Origin: Thiomicrorhabdus sediminis
GTDB lineage: Bacteria > Pseudomonadota > Gammaproteobacteria > Thiomicrospirales > Thiomicrospiraceae
Direction of reading: 5' to 3'
DNA length: 64,000 nucleotides
Assembly (NCBI RefSeq): GCF_005885815.1
Contig: NZ_CP040602.1
Coordinates: 1,317,630 to 1,381,629 of the forward strand
The notes beneath the pieces are model-generated. The model saw only the letters and a program-made list of their open reading frames with translations, searched no databases and was not told where the DNA came from. Shown here in pieces: positions 8,115-17,747 of the stretch. Every line of letters begins with the position of its first letter. Position 1 is the first letter of the stretch. The position numbers and the translations under genes are program-made.

Positions 8115-9344
8115 TTAATATTCCCAATACTCGATGATGTCACCTGCTTGATAAACACAGCCAGGCTTTAAGCGAATAAAACCGCTGGCTTGGGACAATA
8201 TCTGCATACGGCTGGACGAGGTTTGCATAATCGGTTTAATTCCATGTTCGGTTTTAATCGCCTGCAACCAGATGGTTTTATCTGTAGCTTGATTTGGCTG
8301 CGCGATATCCACCTGTAACTTTTCAGGCCGAGATTTTTGACGCCAGGCTGTTTTACCGCTCATTTTCAGCAGGCTTTCGACAACAAACAACTTAAAACTC
8401 ATAAAGGCGGCCAACGGGTTCCCGGGCAAGGCAAATAATAAGGTCTGTTGTTGCCTTGCAAACGAAAACGGTTTGGCCGGTTTCATTGCCAATTTCCAGG
8501 ACCAAGCGTCTTGCAACTCGGCAAACACTTGCTTGATACAGTCTTTATGCCCCATTGAAGCACCACCTAGCGTCAAAATCACATCCGCTTGCGCCATCCA
8601 ACGCTTTAAGCTCTGGCGTATCGCCGACAAATCATCCGTTAAACGTACTATCGCAAGCACCTCAACCGGAAGCTCCTGGCACAGCGCGGCGATTTGATAA
8701 CTATTGGAATCATAGGTCATGCCCTGTTTAGCGACCTCACCGACTTGCAACAACTCATTACCGGAAGCCAAGATCACCAGTCCGATTTTTTTCACCACGA
8801 CGGCGCTATCAACCCCTAAAGAAGCAATCAGGCCAATATCTTTAGCGCCTATTTGATGACCCTTTTGCAACACCACCGAACCTTGCAGTACATCATCCCC
8901 CACCTGCTTGACATGACGTCCCTGCGAAATATGGGTTGGCAAAAGCAGATGTTCGCTTAGCTTATCGGCCTTGATGTGATTTTGACTTTTGATCATGGCT
9001 TGCTCGAAAGGCACAACGGTATCAAACCCCTCGGGCAGGCAGGCTCCGGTCATAATTCTTAAGGCCTTGTCGGTCTTAACCGGCTTTGTCTGATCTCCGG
9101 CATAAATGGTATCAACAATCTCAAACGACTCTTGTCGATTATCAAAACGGAAGGCAAAGCCATCCATCGCACTTTGTGCACTGGACGGTATATTGATGGG
9201 GGCGATAATATCCTCGGCGAGCACTCGACCCACCAAATCATGCAAGTAAACCGATTCTGTTGCTTTAAGCGCTGTAACCTGGCAAAGCACAAAGTCATGC
9301 ACCGCTTGATAATCACTTAGAAAATGAGGATTTTTTTGTAACAT
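8115..9344 (-). CDS. moeA: Molybdopterin molybdenumtransferase MoeA
   Basis: MoeA inserts molybdate into adenylylated molybdopterin. The 409 residues have the MoeA layout: an N-terminal segment with HDLVGRVLAEDI and SAMDGFAF (residues ~33-65), the MoCF-binding domain with LASGNELL and TLGGASMGHKDCIKQVF (~210-275), FALPGNPLAAFMSFKLF (~305-322), and a C-terminal beta-barrel domain. It sits between the ybiB-like gene (30-base gap) and mobA (3-base gap). Its presence in the operon fits cofactor supply for the nitrate reductase. It could also serve other molybdoenzymes elsewhere in the genome. Confidence 0.95.
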   Translation of the reverse strand: MLQKNPHFLSDYQAVHDFVLCQVTALKATESVYLHDLVGRVLAEDIIAPINIPSSAQSAMDGFAFRFDNRQESFEIVDTIYAGDQTKPVKTDKALRIMTGACLPEGFDTVVPFEQAMIKSQNHIKADKLSEHLLLPTHISQGRHVKQVGDDVLQGSVVLQKGHQIGAKDIGLIASLGVDSAVVVKKIGLVILASGNELLQVGEVAKQGMTYDSNSYQIAALCQELPVEVLAIVRLTDDLSAIRQSLKRWMAQADVILTLGGASMGHKDCIKQVFAELQDAWSWKLAMKPAKPFSFARQQQTLLFALPGNPLAAFMSFKLFVVESLLKMSGKTAWRQKSRPEKLQVDIAQPNQATDKTIWLQAIKTEHGIKPIMQTSSSRMQILSQASGFIRLKPGCVYQAGDIIEYWEY

Positions 9345-9374
9345 AAATCGCCTCCAGCTGAATCGGGAACGGTG

Positions 9375-10385
9375 TTATAAATTGCGCTGCTGCCAATATA
9401 GCGTCGCTTCGGCCAAAGCCGCTTCGATGGACAGATGCTTGATTAACATTAAGGCACTCGCGGCACTGGCAATGACGGCTGATACACCGTAATCATCTTC
9501 AACCGCGCCATCCCACAGATGAACAATATGTGAAGTGTGCCATTCCTGCGGACGTCTTTGGCGTTCGCTAATCGCTTTAAAGGCGACTTTTTCAATCTCA
9601 CTGTTAGCGGGATTATCTGTTGGCTTGGTGAAATCCGAAAAAAACAAATTACTTAAGGCGTCCGGCCGGATTTCCGCTTCACCACCTTCTCCCTTAAACA
9701 CCATATTACGATCAATACCGGCGGTCGCCGCGGCACAATGATGTAGGTTTTCAACCCCCTTATGAAAAATACCCTGCACAGCACAGCGCGCATTCAATGG
9801 GTTCAATAGCTTTACTACTGTATTAAAAACCGTTCTCACGCCGAGTTCCTCTTTAAGGTGTAACAGTGCCTTGAATTCCTCGCCAAATACAGATAACGGC
9901 AGATACACCAATTCACCTTGCGCTATGCGTTGTTTGGCATCCTCTCGGCTGGTCGCGATATAACCGCCTAAACTTTCGATAAAAGCTTGCGAATAGTGGC
10001 GATTGGCAAACTGCCCTTCATCACCATGCAGGCAAATCTTAAAACCGTTTTGCACCAGCAGCTTTATCGCCAACAGGTAATACGGTGGATAACGCCATTT
10101 GCCAGCATAAGATGACCAATCAAGATCAATTAGTCCCGTTTTCGCGCTGTCAGTGTCGATACCTAGGGCGTTACGCGCCCCTTTTACAAAACCAATCAAT
10201 TCTGCCGGAGTCTCCCCATTGGCACGCATCAGCAGTAAGAAGGCTCCCAACTGTTTATCGGTGACCTTGCCTGCAAGCACCATAGCCAATGCTTGCTCGG
10301 CCTCTTCCGTGGTCAAAGCTCGGCGACTTTTAGGCCCCTTACCCAAAATACGCAAATACTCACTAAATGGATGGTCTTGACTCAT
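9375..10385 (-). CDS. YbiB/TrpD2-like glycosyltransferase-family protein
   Basis: 336 residues with the fold pattern of the anthranilate phosphoribosyltransferase family. The N-terminal helical domain has ALTTEEAEQALAMVLAGKV and LGAFLLLMRANGETPAELIG, and the alpha/beta domain continues with KICLHGDEGQ and VRTVFNTVVKLLNPLNA. The second subfamily (TrpD2, E. coli YbiB) lacks the anthranilate-site residues and is reported to bind nucleic acids; the absence here of a canonical GTGGD motif supports that grouping. Only 8 bases separate it from cysG. Homologues are often found in nitrate/nitrite assimilation clusters, but the role there is not known to me. No biosynthetic role in tryptophan synthesis is likely, since no trp genes are near. 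Confidence 0.85.
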   Translation of the reverse strand: MSQDHPFSEYLRILGKGPKSRRALTTEEAEQALAMVLAGKVTDKQLGAFLLLMRANGETPAELIGFVKGARNALGIDTDSAKTGLIDLDWSSYAGKWRYPPYYLLAIKLLVQNGFKICLHGDEGQFANRHYSQAFIESLGGYIATSREDAKQRIAQGELVYLPLSVFGEEFKALLHLKEELGVRTVFNTVVKLLNPLNARCAVQGIFHKGVENLHHCAAATAGIDRNMVFKGEGGEAEIRPDALSNLFFSDFTKPTDNPANSEIEKVAFKAISERQRRPQEWHTSHIVHLWDGAVEDDYGVSAVIASAASALMLIKHLSIEAALAEATLYWQQRNL

Positions 10386-10393
10386 ACTCGTTC

Positions 10394-11860
10394 CTAAACA
10401 GCGATCTTATGATCAGATTGCGCCACTTGTTCAAACTTGAATGGAACAATACCCTGTTGTTTGGCCGACAGAATTCGCTCACGAACCTTAATCACCTCGC
10501 CGACAACCAATAATGCCGGCGGTTTGATACGGTTTTGATTAATGGTTTCGGTTAATTTACCTAAGCTGGTCACGGTGACTTTCTGATCAATTCGAGTCCC
10601 TTTTTCAATAATCGCCGCCGGCGTATCGGCAGTCATGCCATGGGCGATCAAACCGGCTTGAATTTTCGGCGCATTTTTGATTCCCATATAAAACACCATC
10701 GTATCGCCCGAGCTTGCCAGACGGGCATAGTCAATCGCCGCAGCCCCTTCTTGCTGGTGTCCGGTTACCAAAGCTACCGACTGTGAAAACTCGCGATGTG
10801 TCAAAGGAAAATCGGCATAAGCCGCACAACCTGCGGCTGCGGTAATCCCCGGAACAACCTGATAATCGATACCGGCACTCGCCAACACCTCGACTTCTTC
10901 ACCACCGCGACCGAAAATATAAGGATCCCCACCTTTAAGACGAGCGACTTTTTTACCCTGTTTCGCATAATCCACCAACAACTGACAAATTTCTTCCTGC
11001 GGCAACGCATGATGCTTGGATTTTTTACCGACATAAACACGCTCCGCTTCACGGCGCGCCAAATCAACAATTTCATCCGAAACCAGGCGATCATATAACA
11101 CCACATCCGCTTGCTGTAACAAACGTTGTGCTTTGAATGTCATCAACTCGGGATCCCCTGGCCCCGCTCCGATAATATAAACCTCTCCATCCGGCATTTG
11201 CTCAAATTGGCCGGCGTTTTCGAGCTGTTTTTCCAGCATAGCTTGCGCTTCTTGTGCCTTGCCATGAACCGCCTTATCAATAAACACGCTATCTAATAAC
11301 TTTTCCCAAAACGCCTTGCGTCCGTCCAATGACTGAATCGCGTCTTTCACCTTATCGCGGTATTGCCCAACCAGATCGGTCAATTTGGCGAAACCATGCG
11401 GAATCATCGCTTCGAGTCTGGCCTTCATGACTCGAGCCAATACCGGCGAACGCCCTCCGGTGGAAATCGCAATGGTCATGGGTGAACGATCGACAATCGC
11501 CGGCAGAATAAAGTCGCAATATTCGGTTTGATCGGCGACATTGACTGGAATATCATGTTTTTGGCAAAACTCATAAGCGGCAAGGTTGACCGCTTGCTCG
11601 TCAGTTGCCGAAATCACCAGTTTAGGTAATGCCTGAACAAAATTCTGCTGCACGATAGCGGCGCTGAATTCGGCTCGAACCCAATCGATTTTGCCCTGTG
11701 CTAAAAAGCGCTGCATCTCCGCTTTCAGCTCTGGTGCGATAACACTCACCCTGGCACCGGATTGTATAAACAGATCGGCTTTTCGGGCAGCCACTACACC
11801 GCCACCGACAATCAGGCATGGCTGGTCTTTAATATTCATGAAAATCGGTAAATAGTCCAT
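10394..11860 (-). CDS. cysG: Siroheme synthase CysG (trifunctional)
   Basis: 488 residues. The N-terminal part (~1-210) is the precorrin-2 dehydrogenase/sirohydrochlorin ferrochelatase with the NAD-binding loop VGGGVVAARKADLF and the GGRSPVLARVMK segment that holds the regulatory Ser in E. coli CysG. The C-terminal part (~225-475) is uroporphyrinogen-III C-methyltransferase with GAGPGDPELMTFKA, VGKKSKHH, RLKGGDPYIFGRGGEE and VPGITAAAG. Together they make siroheme from uroporphyrinogen III. Siroheme is the prosthetic group of NirB encoded upstream in the same operon, which explains its position between nasA and the ybiB-like gene. Confidence 0.97.
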   Translation of the reverse strand: MDYLPIFMNIKDQPCLIVGGGVVAARKADLFIQSGARVSVIAPELKAEMQRFLAQGKIDWVRAEFSAAIVQQNFVQALPKLVISATDEQAVNLAAYEFCQKHDIPVNVADQTEYCDFILPAIVDRSPMTIAISTGGRSPVLARVMKARLEAMIPHGFAKLTDLVGQYRDKVKDAIQSLDGRKAFWEKLLDSVFIDKAVHGKAQEAQAMLEKQLENAGQFEQMPDGEVYIIGAGPGDPELMTFKAQRLLQQADVVLYDRLVSDEIVDLARREAERVYVGKKSKHHALPQEEICQLLVDYAKQGKKVARLKGGDPYIFGRGGEEVEVLASAGIDYQVVPGITAAAGCAAYADFPLTHREFSQSVALVTGHQQEGAAAIDYARLASSGDTMVFYMGIKNAPKIQAGLIAHGMTADTPAAIIEKGTRIDQKVTVTSLGKLTETINQNRIKPPALLVVGEVIKVRERILSAKQQGIVPFKFEQVAQSDHKIAV

Positions 11861-11891
11861 AACAGAGCTCCTCAGTGCTTCTTAATGGTTC

Positions 11892-14714
11892 TTAATCGAC
11901 TAGCTCGACGGCTTGCGTTAAAATCTCTTTCAATTCCGGTAAACAACTTCCGCAGTTGGTTCCCGCCTTCAAAGCGGCACCGATATCTTCTGCCGATAAC
12001 AGTTTTTCGCTCTGAATCGCTTCGACAATGGTATTGATGCCGACACCAAAACAAGAACAAACGATCTTGCCGACATCCTTGGCGCCGCTTTGTTTACCGG
12101 CCAATAGGCAACGACGCTCACTATCACTTAAATCGCTGAGTTCGAACAACCCTGCCAGCCAGTCACGATTGATACCGGCAAACAGTTGATTGCTGCCTGT
12201 TGTCGGCTGCTGCGCACAAACAAATATCAGTTGCTCAACGGCACCGTTTTGCACACAAGCCAAACGGCTCTGCTGCTGGCTGTTGTCTTCATATTCCAGC
12301 CAACTGCAATCACTCTGCTGCTCAGTGGTTAGTATGCTTTGCCAGTCAGCCAACTGATAAGCTAGCGCTTGGTCACAAGACAGTTCATAGCGATAAAAAC
12401 CTCTGCCCTTAACCTTGACCCAATAAAAATCAGTCGTTTGCGTGCTAAGCTTTTGATTGCTTAACTGTTGCTTTTTTAACAAGGCTTTTTTCAAACCTTG
12501 CATATCCAGCTCGGTACGGCTGAAAATCAGCGCTTGCCAGCGGCTCACAAAAGGCTCGATTTTGACCACGGCGTGTTTTGATTCCGGCTGACCGGATAAG
12601 GCATCGACATTGGCGGCAACCAACGCATCGACCCTGGCATCGCTGGCATACTGTGCGGTCCAATGCATTGGTGCAAACACCTCACCTTTGCGTTGGCCAT
12701 CACTGATATCGACACGGCCGATAAACTTCCCTAAATCATTGCTAGCCTTGACCAAACCACCCTGCTCACAACCCAAACGTTCAGCATCATCAGGATGCAT
12801 CGAAAGATAAGGCTGATCACGGTGAGCCATCAAACGAGCGGTTTTAGCGGTACGGGTCATGGTGTGCCATTGATCGCGAATTCGACCGGTATTCAACACA
12901 AACGGAAACGAATCGCTCACCACACTTAAAGGCGCTTGCGGTTTTATGGCAATAAACTGGGCCTTACGGTTGGCGGTAAAAAACTGAGCATCACTAAACA
13001 ATCTTTTGCTGCCGATCGGTTTGTTATGCGCATCACGTTCAATGACCGGCCACTGGATAGGCTTTAACGCCCTATATTCACTTTCAGACATATCAATCAA
13101 CGCCGACAGATTAAAATCCCGCAGCTGCTCATCTTCCGCCATACCGTTTTCAAAAGCCGATAGCTGTGCGTGTTCATTAAAAATCTGCGCTGTATTGGCA
13201 TAGTCAAACGCTTGCTGATACCCCATGCGTTTAGCGACTTCACAAATCATCCACCAGTCAGCGCGTGCATTTTTCGGGCCTTGCATAAACTGACGTTGAA
13301 TAGAGATGGTTCGATCCGAGTTGGTCACCGAACCTGTGGTTTCCCCCCAGGTCAAAGCCGGCAATAAAATATCACCAACATCGGTGGTATCGGTATGCTG
13401 CATACAATCGGAAACCACGACGGTGTCACACAATTGCAGCGCTCTTCTTACCGCATCGGCATCCGGCATCGAAACCACCGGGTTGGTATTCATAATCCAG
13501 ATAGCCTTGATTCTTCCATCGGCCACCGCTTTAAACATATCGACCGCTTTCAAGCCTTCTGATTGCGCCATATTTTGCGCTTGCCAAAAACGCGCAACAC
13601 GATCGATATTCTCCGGCTTGCTAAAATCCATATGAGCCGCCAACTGATTAGCCAAACCGCCCACCTCTCGACCGCCCATCGCATTCGGCTGACCGGTGAT
13701 GGAAAAAGGCCCACACCCCGGTTTACCCAAGGTTGCGGTTGCCAAATGACAGTTGATAATCGCATTCGATTTGTCCACCCCGCTGGAGGATTGATTAACC
13801 CCCTGCGAATAAAGCGTGACCATTTTTTCAGTGCGCATGACCCACTGATAGAATTGTGCTAACTCTTCTTGCTGAAGATCGCACTGCGCGGCAACCGATG
13901 ACAGATCACCCTGCAGTTGCCGTGCGATTGCCAGTGCTTCGCCAAAACCTTCGGTATGCTGTTCGATAAAGCTCTGATCAACCGCTTGATTATTGGCTAA
14001 ATAAGCCAAAAGACCGTTAAATAACACCGCATCGGTACCGGGCTTTAACGGCAGATGCAAATCGGCGATATCACAGGTGGCCGTCTTTCTTGGATCAACC
14101 ACCACCACTTTCATATTCGGGTTGGCTTTTTTCGCCGCCGCAATCCGTTGATAAACGATCGGATGCGCCCAAGCCGCATTGGAACCGACTAGCGTGATCA
14201 ACTCGGCCTGTTCTAGATCTTCATAACTGCATGGCACACTGTCCGCGCCAAAAGCGCGTTTGTAACCGACTACGGCCGATGCCATACACAAACGCGAATT
14301 GGTATCGATATTGGCACTACCGAGAAACCCTTTAATCAGCTTGTTGGCGACATAATAGTCTTCTGTCAGCAGTTGTCCCGACACATAAAACGCGACACTC
14401 TGCGGGCCATGTTCGGCAATTACTTTTTGAAAACGGCTCGCTACCTCATTTAAAGCCGTTGACCAATCAACTTCCTGACCATTGATTTGCGGAGCCAACA
14501 TACGCCCTTCAAAATTAACGGTTTCCCCCGCAGATGATCCCTTTACACACAAACGACCCAAATTGGCTGGATGCTGCTTATCGCCAATCAGTTGTACCTG
14601 ATAATCTGCTAAAGCATCTGCCGGCGCGCTCTTTGACGGAACACTCACCTGCATACCACAGCCAACACCGCAATAAGGACAGGTCGTTAGTACTGTTTGG
14701 TTTTGTTGTGTCAT
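11892..14714 (-). CDS. nasA: Assimilatory nitrate reductase catalytic subunit NasA
   Basis: 940 residues. The N-terminus has the [4Fe-4S] motif CPYCGVGC (residues ~12-19) with the fourth Cys in LCVKGSSAG. The bis-MGD molybdopterin domains follow, with NTNPVVSMPDAD, LPALTWGETTGSVTNSDR and the C-terminal dinucleotide-binding barrel. The last ~60 residues are a BFD-like [2Fe-2S] domain (CSCFGVG and NCGSCLPE), as in Klebsiella-type NasA. No Tat signal is seen, so the enzyme is cytoplasmic and assimilatory. It reduces nitrate to nitrite, which NirBD takes to ammonium. Electrons probably come from the flavoprotein encoded at 17744 or a ferredoxin. It lies 68 bases after nirD and 31 bases before cysG. 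Confidence 0.97.
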   Translation of the reverse strand: MTQQNQTVLTTCPYCGVGCGMQVSVPSKSAPADALADYQVQLIGDKQHPANLGRLCVKGSSAGETVNFEGRMLAPQINGQEVDWSTALNEVASRFQKVIAEHGPQSVAFYVSGQLLTEDYYVANKLIKGFLGSANIDTNSRLCMASAVVGYKRAFGADSVPCSYEDLEQAELITLVGSNAAWAHPIVYQRIAAAKKANPNMKVVVVDPRKTATCDIADLHLPLKPGTDAVLFNGLLAYLANNQAVDQSFIEQHTEGFGEALAIARQLQGDLSSVAAQCDLQQEELAQFYQWVMRTEKMVTLYSQGVNQSSSGVDKSNAIINCHLATATLGKPGCGPFSITGQPNAMGGREVGGLANQLAAHMDFSKPENIDRVARFWQAQNMAQSEGLKAVDMFKAVADGRIKAIWIMNTNPVVSMPDADAVRRALQLCDTVVVSDCMQHTDTTDVGDILLPALTWGETTGSVTNSDRTISIQRQFMQGPKNARADWWMICEVAKRMGYQQAFDYANTAQIFNEHAQLSAFENGMAEDEQLRDFNLSALIDMSESEYRALKPIQWPVIERDAHNKPIGSKRLFSDAQFFTANRKAQFIAIKPQAPLSVVSDSFPFVLNTGRIRDQWHTMTRTAKTARLMAHRDQPYLSMHPDDAERLGCEQGGLVKASNDLGKFIGRVDISDGQRKGEVFAPMHWTAQYASDARVDALVAANVDALSGQPESKHAVVKIEPFVSRWQALIFSRTELDMQGLKKALLKKQQLSNQKLSTQTTDFYWVKVKGRGFYRYELSCDQALAYQLADWQSILTTEQQSDCSWLEYEDNSQQQSRLACVQNGAVEQLIFVCAQQPTTGSNQLFAGINRDWLAGLFELSDLSDSERRCLLAGKQSGAKDVGKIVCSCFGVGINTIVEAIQSEKLLSAEDIGAALKAGTNCGSCLPELKEILTQAVELVD

Positions 14715-14782
14715 CCGTTTCTCTTTCTTAATTCTTTGCTAACTTATTCTTGATCTGCTTTTAACCTGCTCAATAATCGATG

Positions 14783-15106
14783 TTATGGCATTTTCACCCA
14801 GACAGCGCTGTCTTCGATTTTGCTCTCGTAGGTTGGAATCTGCACGCCTTCAATATCCATACACTCACCGGTTTGCAGGTTGTAATGTTGTTTTTGCAGG
14901 GGGGACGCCACCATCAATTGACCTTTCAAATCGCCGATCATGCCGCGTGACATCACATAGGCTTGACCAATCGGATCAAAATTATTCAATGCGAACACTT
15001 CATCACCGATATAAAACAATGCCACCTGAACATTGTTGACCAACGCGGCTACGCCGGAGTCCTTGATTAAGTCGTCTAGATTACAGACCTTGATAAAATC
15101 GCTCAT
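14783..15106 (-). CDS. nirD: Nitrite reductase (NADH) small subunit NirD
   Basis: 107 residues with a Rieske-type beta-sandwich pattern: IKVCNLDDL, ALVNNVQVALFYIGDEVFAL, the DPIGQA segment and SPLQKQHYNLQTGECMDIEG. The Cys and His that bind a Rieske cluster are replaced, which is normal for bacterial NirD; the protein is a structural partner of NirB. It follows nirB by 73 bases and precedes nasA in the same operon. Length matches E. coli NirD (108). Confidence 0.95.
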   Translation of the reverse strand: MSDFIKVCNLDDLIKDSGVAALVNNVQVALFYIGDEVFALNNFDPIGQAYVMSRGMIGDLKGQLMVASPLQKQHYNLQTGECMDIEGVQIPTYESKIEDSAVWVKMP

Positions 15107-15179
15107 TTTTGTATTCCTATTTCTCGTTCTTTAAGGTTGGCTGTGCTGTTTGGAGGCTACTCCAAACAGCCATTGAGGT

Positions 15180-17747
15180 TTAAGCGATCTGCTTAATCTC
15201 TACCGCAATACCGGCCAGTTTTTCATCTTCGGTAGCCGGTCTGATTTGACCTCGCTGAGTGACAAACATCTGCTGCGCGGGCTCATCCACATTGACAAAC
15301 GACTTGAAACGCTGGCTAAACTCAGGCGACTCAATCGCTTTTTGCCAATCGCACTGATAACCGTCATGCAACGCTTGCATCTGACGTTCCAGCTCTTCCC
15401 CCAAACCTAATGAGTCATCAATTACCACTTGTTTGACATAGTCGATACCGCCTTCCATGTTTTCCACCCAGGAAGCGGTACGCTGCAGGCGGTCACCGGT
15501 TTTGATATAAAACATCAGGAAACGGTCGATATACTTGAATAAGGTGTCACGATCCAAATCACTGGCAAACAGATCCGCATGACGCGGCTTCATGCCACCG
15601 TTACCGCAAACATAAAGGTTCCAACCGTTTTCGGTGGCAATCACACCGACATCTTTGGCCTGTGCTTCGGCACATTCACGAGTACAACCGGAAACCCCCA
15701 TTTTCACCTTGTGCGGCGTGCGCAACCCTTTGTAGCGATTCTCGATATCGATCGCCAAGGTGGTGGAATCATCAACACCAAAACGACACCAGGTTGAACC
15801 GACACAGGATTTAACGGTACGCAGTGCTTTGGCATAGGCCTGACCGGATTCGAAACCGGCGCCAATCAACTCTTCCCAAATAGCAGGCAAATCATTCATC
15901 TGCGCCCCAAACAGGACGATACGCTGACCACCGTTGACCTTGGTATAAAGACGGTATTTTTGTGCCACCTGACCGAGCACGACTAGTTTTTCAGGGGTAA
16001 TCTCACCGCCCGGCACACGCGGAATCACCGAGTAGGTTCCATCTTTTTGCATATTGCCCAAATAGTTATCGTTGGTGTCCTGCAACGGAATCTTGTCTTT
16101 TTCCAAAGCGTAACTGTTCCACACCGATGAAAAGATATTACCGGTGGTCTGCTTGCAGACTTCACAACCATGACCCTTACCGTGTTTTGCCAATAGCTCG
16201 TCAAAAGTCTTGATCTCTTCCATTTTGATAATGTTGTAAAGGTCCTGACGTGAATAAGCGAAGTGCTCACATAGGTCGGTATTGACTTCGACACCACGCT
16301 TTTCAAGCTCTCTATTTAATACATTGGTGACCAACTGTACACAGCCACCGCAACCGGTACCGGCTTCGGTTGTCGCTTTGATATCGGCCATGGTGCAACA
16401 ACCGCCTTCAACCGCATTGATGACATCCCCTTTGGAAACGTCATAACAAGAACAAAGCTGCGCGGTTTCCGGCAAGGCATCCGGGCCAAACAAGCTCGAT
16501 GCGGAACCGTCACGGTTAGGCAAAATCAACATATCCGGATGCTCCGGCAATTCCATATCGTTAAGCATCAACTGCAACAAGTTACCGAAATCTTCCGCGT
16601 CTCCGACCAGAACCGCACCTAATAGCTTCTTGCCATCCGCAGAGACAACAATCTTTTTATAGACTTCCTCAGGCCCGTTTTCATAAACATAAGACAAGGC
16701 GTTTTCATCATTACCATGCGGATCACCAATGGAGGCGACATCGACCCCCATCAATTTCAATTTGGTACTCATATCCGCACCTTCAAAACTGGCAGGTTCG
16801 GCGTTCAATTGATTGACAACGGCCTGTGCCATCGCATAACCCGGTGCCACCAGACCGTAAATCATGCCATCATGCAGCGCGCATTCACCAATCGCGAAGA
16901 CATCTTCAACAGAGGTTTTGCACTGGTTGTCGATCACAATCCCACCGCGTGGACCGATTTCCATACCGGATTGAGCCGCCAAATCGTCACGCGCACGAAT
17001 CCCGGCGGAGAAAAGTACAATATCGGTTTCCAGCGATTCACCGTCGGCAAACACCATCTTGTTTAAACTGTTCTCGCCATCAACGATTTCGGTAGTCGCT
17101 TTTGAAGTGTGTACCGTGACCCCCAGGTTCTCAATCTTGCGCTTTAACAGTGCGGCCCCTCCTTCATCAAGTTGAACCGGCATCAATCTTGGTGCGAATT
17201 CGACCACATGGGTTTCCAAGCCCAAATCTTTCAGAGCCTTGGCGGCTTCAAGCCCTAGCAGACCACCACCGACAACTACACCCACGCGACCGTTTTGTGC
17301 AGCCGCCTTGATCGCTTCAAGATCTTCGATGGTGCGATACACCAAACAACCTTCACGCTCATTACCGGTGATTGGCGGTACAAATGGATAAGAACCGGTC
17401 GCCATAATCAATCGGTCATACTCGATGGTGACACCGTTTTCCGAAGTCACCGTCTTCGCGGTACTATCAATCGCTACCGCCTTGTCGTTCATATAGATAT
17501 TGACACCGTTTTGCTCATAAAAGCCCGGTTTCACCAATGAAAGATCTTCCGCCGTTTTACCGGAAAAGTACGAGGATAGATAAACACGGTCATAAGCCAC
17601 GCGAGGTTCTTCACAGAAAGTGTGCACTTCAAAGTTTGCATAACCTTCGCTATTGACCAGTTTTTCGATAAAGTTATGACCCACCATACCGTTGCCGATA
17701 ACAACAATTTTCTGTTTGTTCAGGCCATTTTCAGTTTGCGTATTCAT
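15180..17747 (-). CDS. nirB: Nitrite reductase (NAD(P)H) large subunit NirB
   Basis: 855 residues. The FAD/NAD(P)H-binding region (~12-410) has VIGNGMVGHNFIEKL and VVGGGLLGLEAAKALKDLG. A BFD-like [2Fe-2S] domain (CSCYDVSKGD and AGTGCGGC, ~430-475) and a second Cys pair HGCEVCKQTTGN (~525) follow. The siroheme/[4Fe-4S] half carries SCVGSTWCRFG and SGCTRECAEAQ, the four cluster cysteines. It reduces nitrite to ammonium with six electrons from NADH in the cytoplasm. The ATG overlaps the stop of the upstream flavoprotein gene in an ATGA, so the two are translationally coupled. Siroheme comes from CysG of the same operon. Confidence 0.97.
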   Translation of the reverse strand: MNTQTENGLNKQKIVVIGNGMVGHNFIEKLVNSEGYANFEVHTFCEEPRVAYDRVYLSSYFSGKTAEDLSLVKPGFYEQNGVNIYMNDKAVAIDSTAKTVTSENGVTIEYDRLIMATGSYPFVPPITGNEREGCLVYRTIEDLEAIKAAAQNGRVGVVVGGGLLGLEAAKALKDLGLETHVVEFAPRLMPVQLDEGGAALLKRKIENLGVTVHTSKATTEIVDGENSLNKMVFADGESLETDIVLFSAGIRARDDLAAQSGMEIGPRGGIVIDNQCKTSVEDVFAIGECALHDGMIYGLVAPGYAMAQAVVNQLNAEPASFEGADMSTKLKLMGVDVASIGDPHGNDENALSYVYENGPEEVYKKIVVSADGKKLLGAVLVGDAEDFGNLLQLMLNDMELPEHPDMLILPNRDGSASSLFGPDALPETAQLCSCYDVSKGDVINAVEGGCCTMADIKATTEAGTGCGGCVQLVTNVLNRELEKRGVEVNTDLCEHFAYSRQDLYNIIKMEEIKTFDELLAKHGKGHGCEVCKQTTGNIFSSVWNSYALEKDKIPLQDTNDNYLGNMQKDGTYSVIPRVPGGEITPEKLVVLGQVAQKYRLYTKVNGGQRIVLFGAQMNDLPAIWEELIGAGFESGQAYAKALRTVKSCVGSTWCRFGVDDSTTLAIDIENRYKGLRTPHKVKMGVSGCTRECAEAQAKDVGVIATENGWNLYVCGNGGMKPRHADLFASDLDRDTLFKYIDRFLMFYIKTGDRLQRTASWVENMEGGIDYVKQVVIDDSLGLGEELERQMQALHDGYQCDWQKAIESPEFSQRFKSFVNVDEPAQQMFVTQRGQIRPATEDEKLAGIAVEIKQIA

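Noticed and set aside
14783-15106. NirD as a true Rieske [2Fe-2S] protein
   Set aside because: The Cys and His ligands are absent, which is normal for the small subunit; no cluster is expected.
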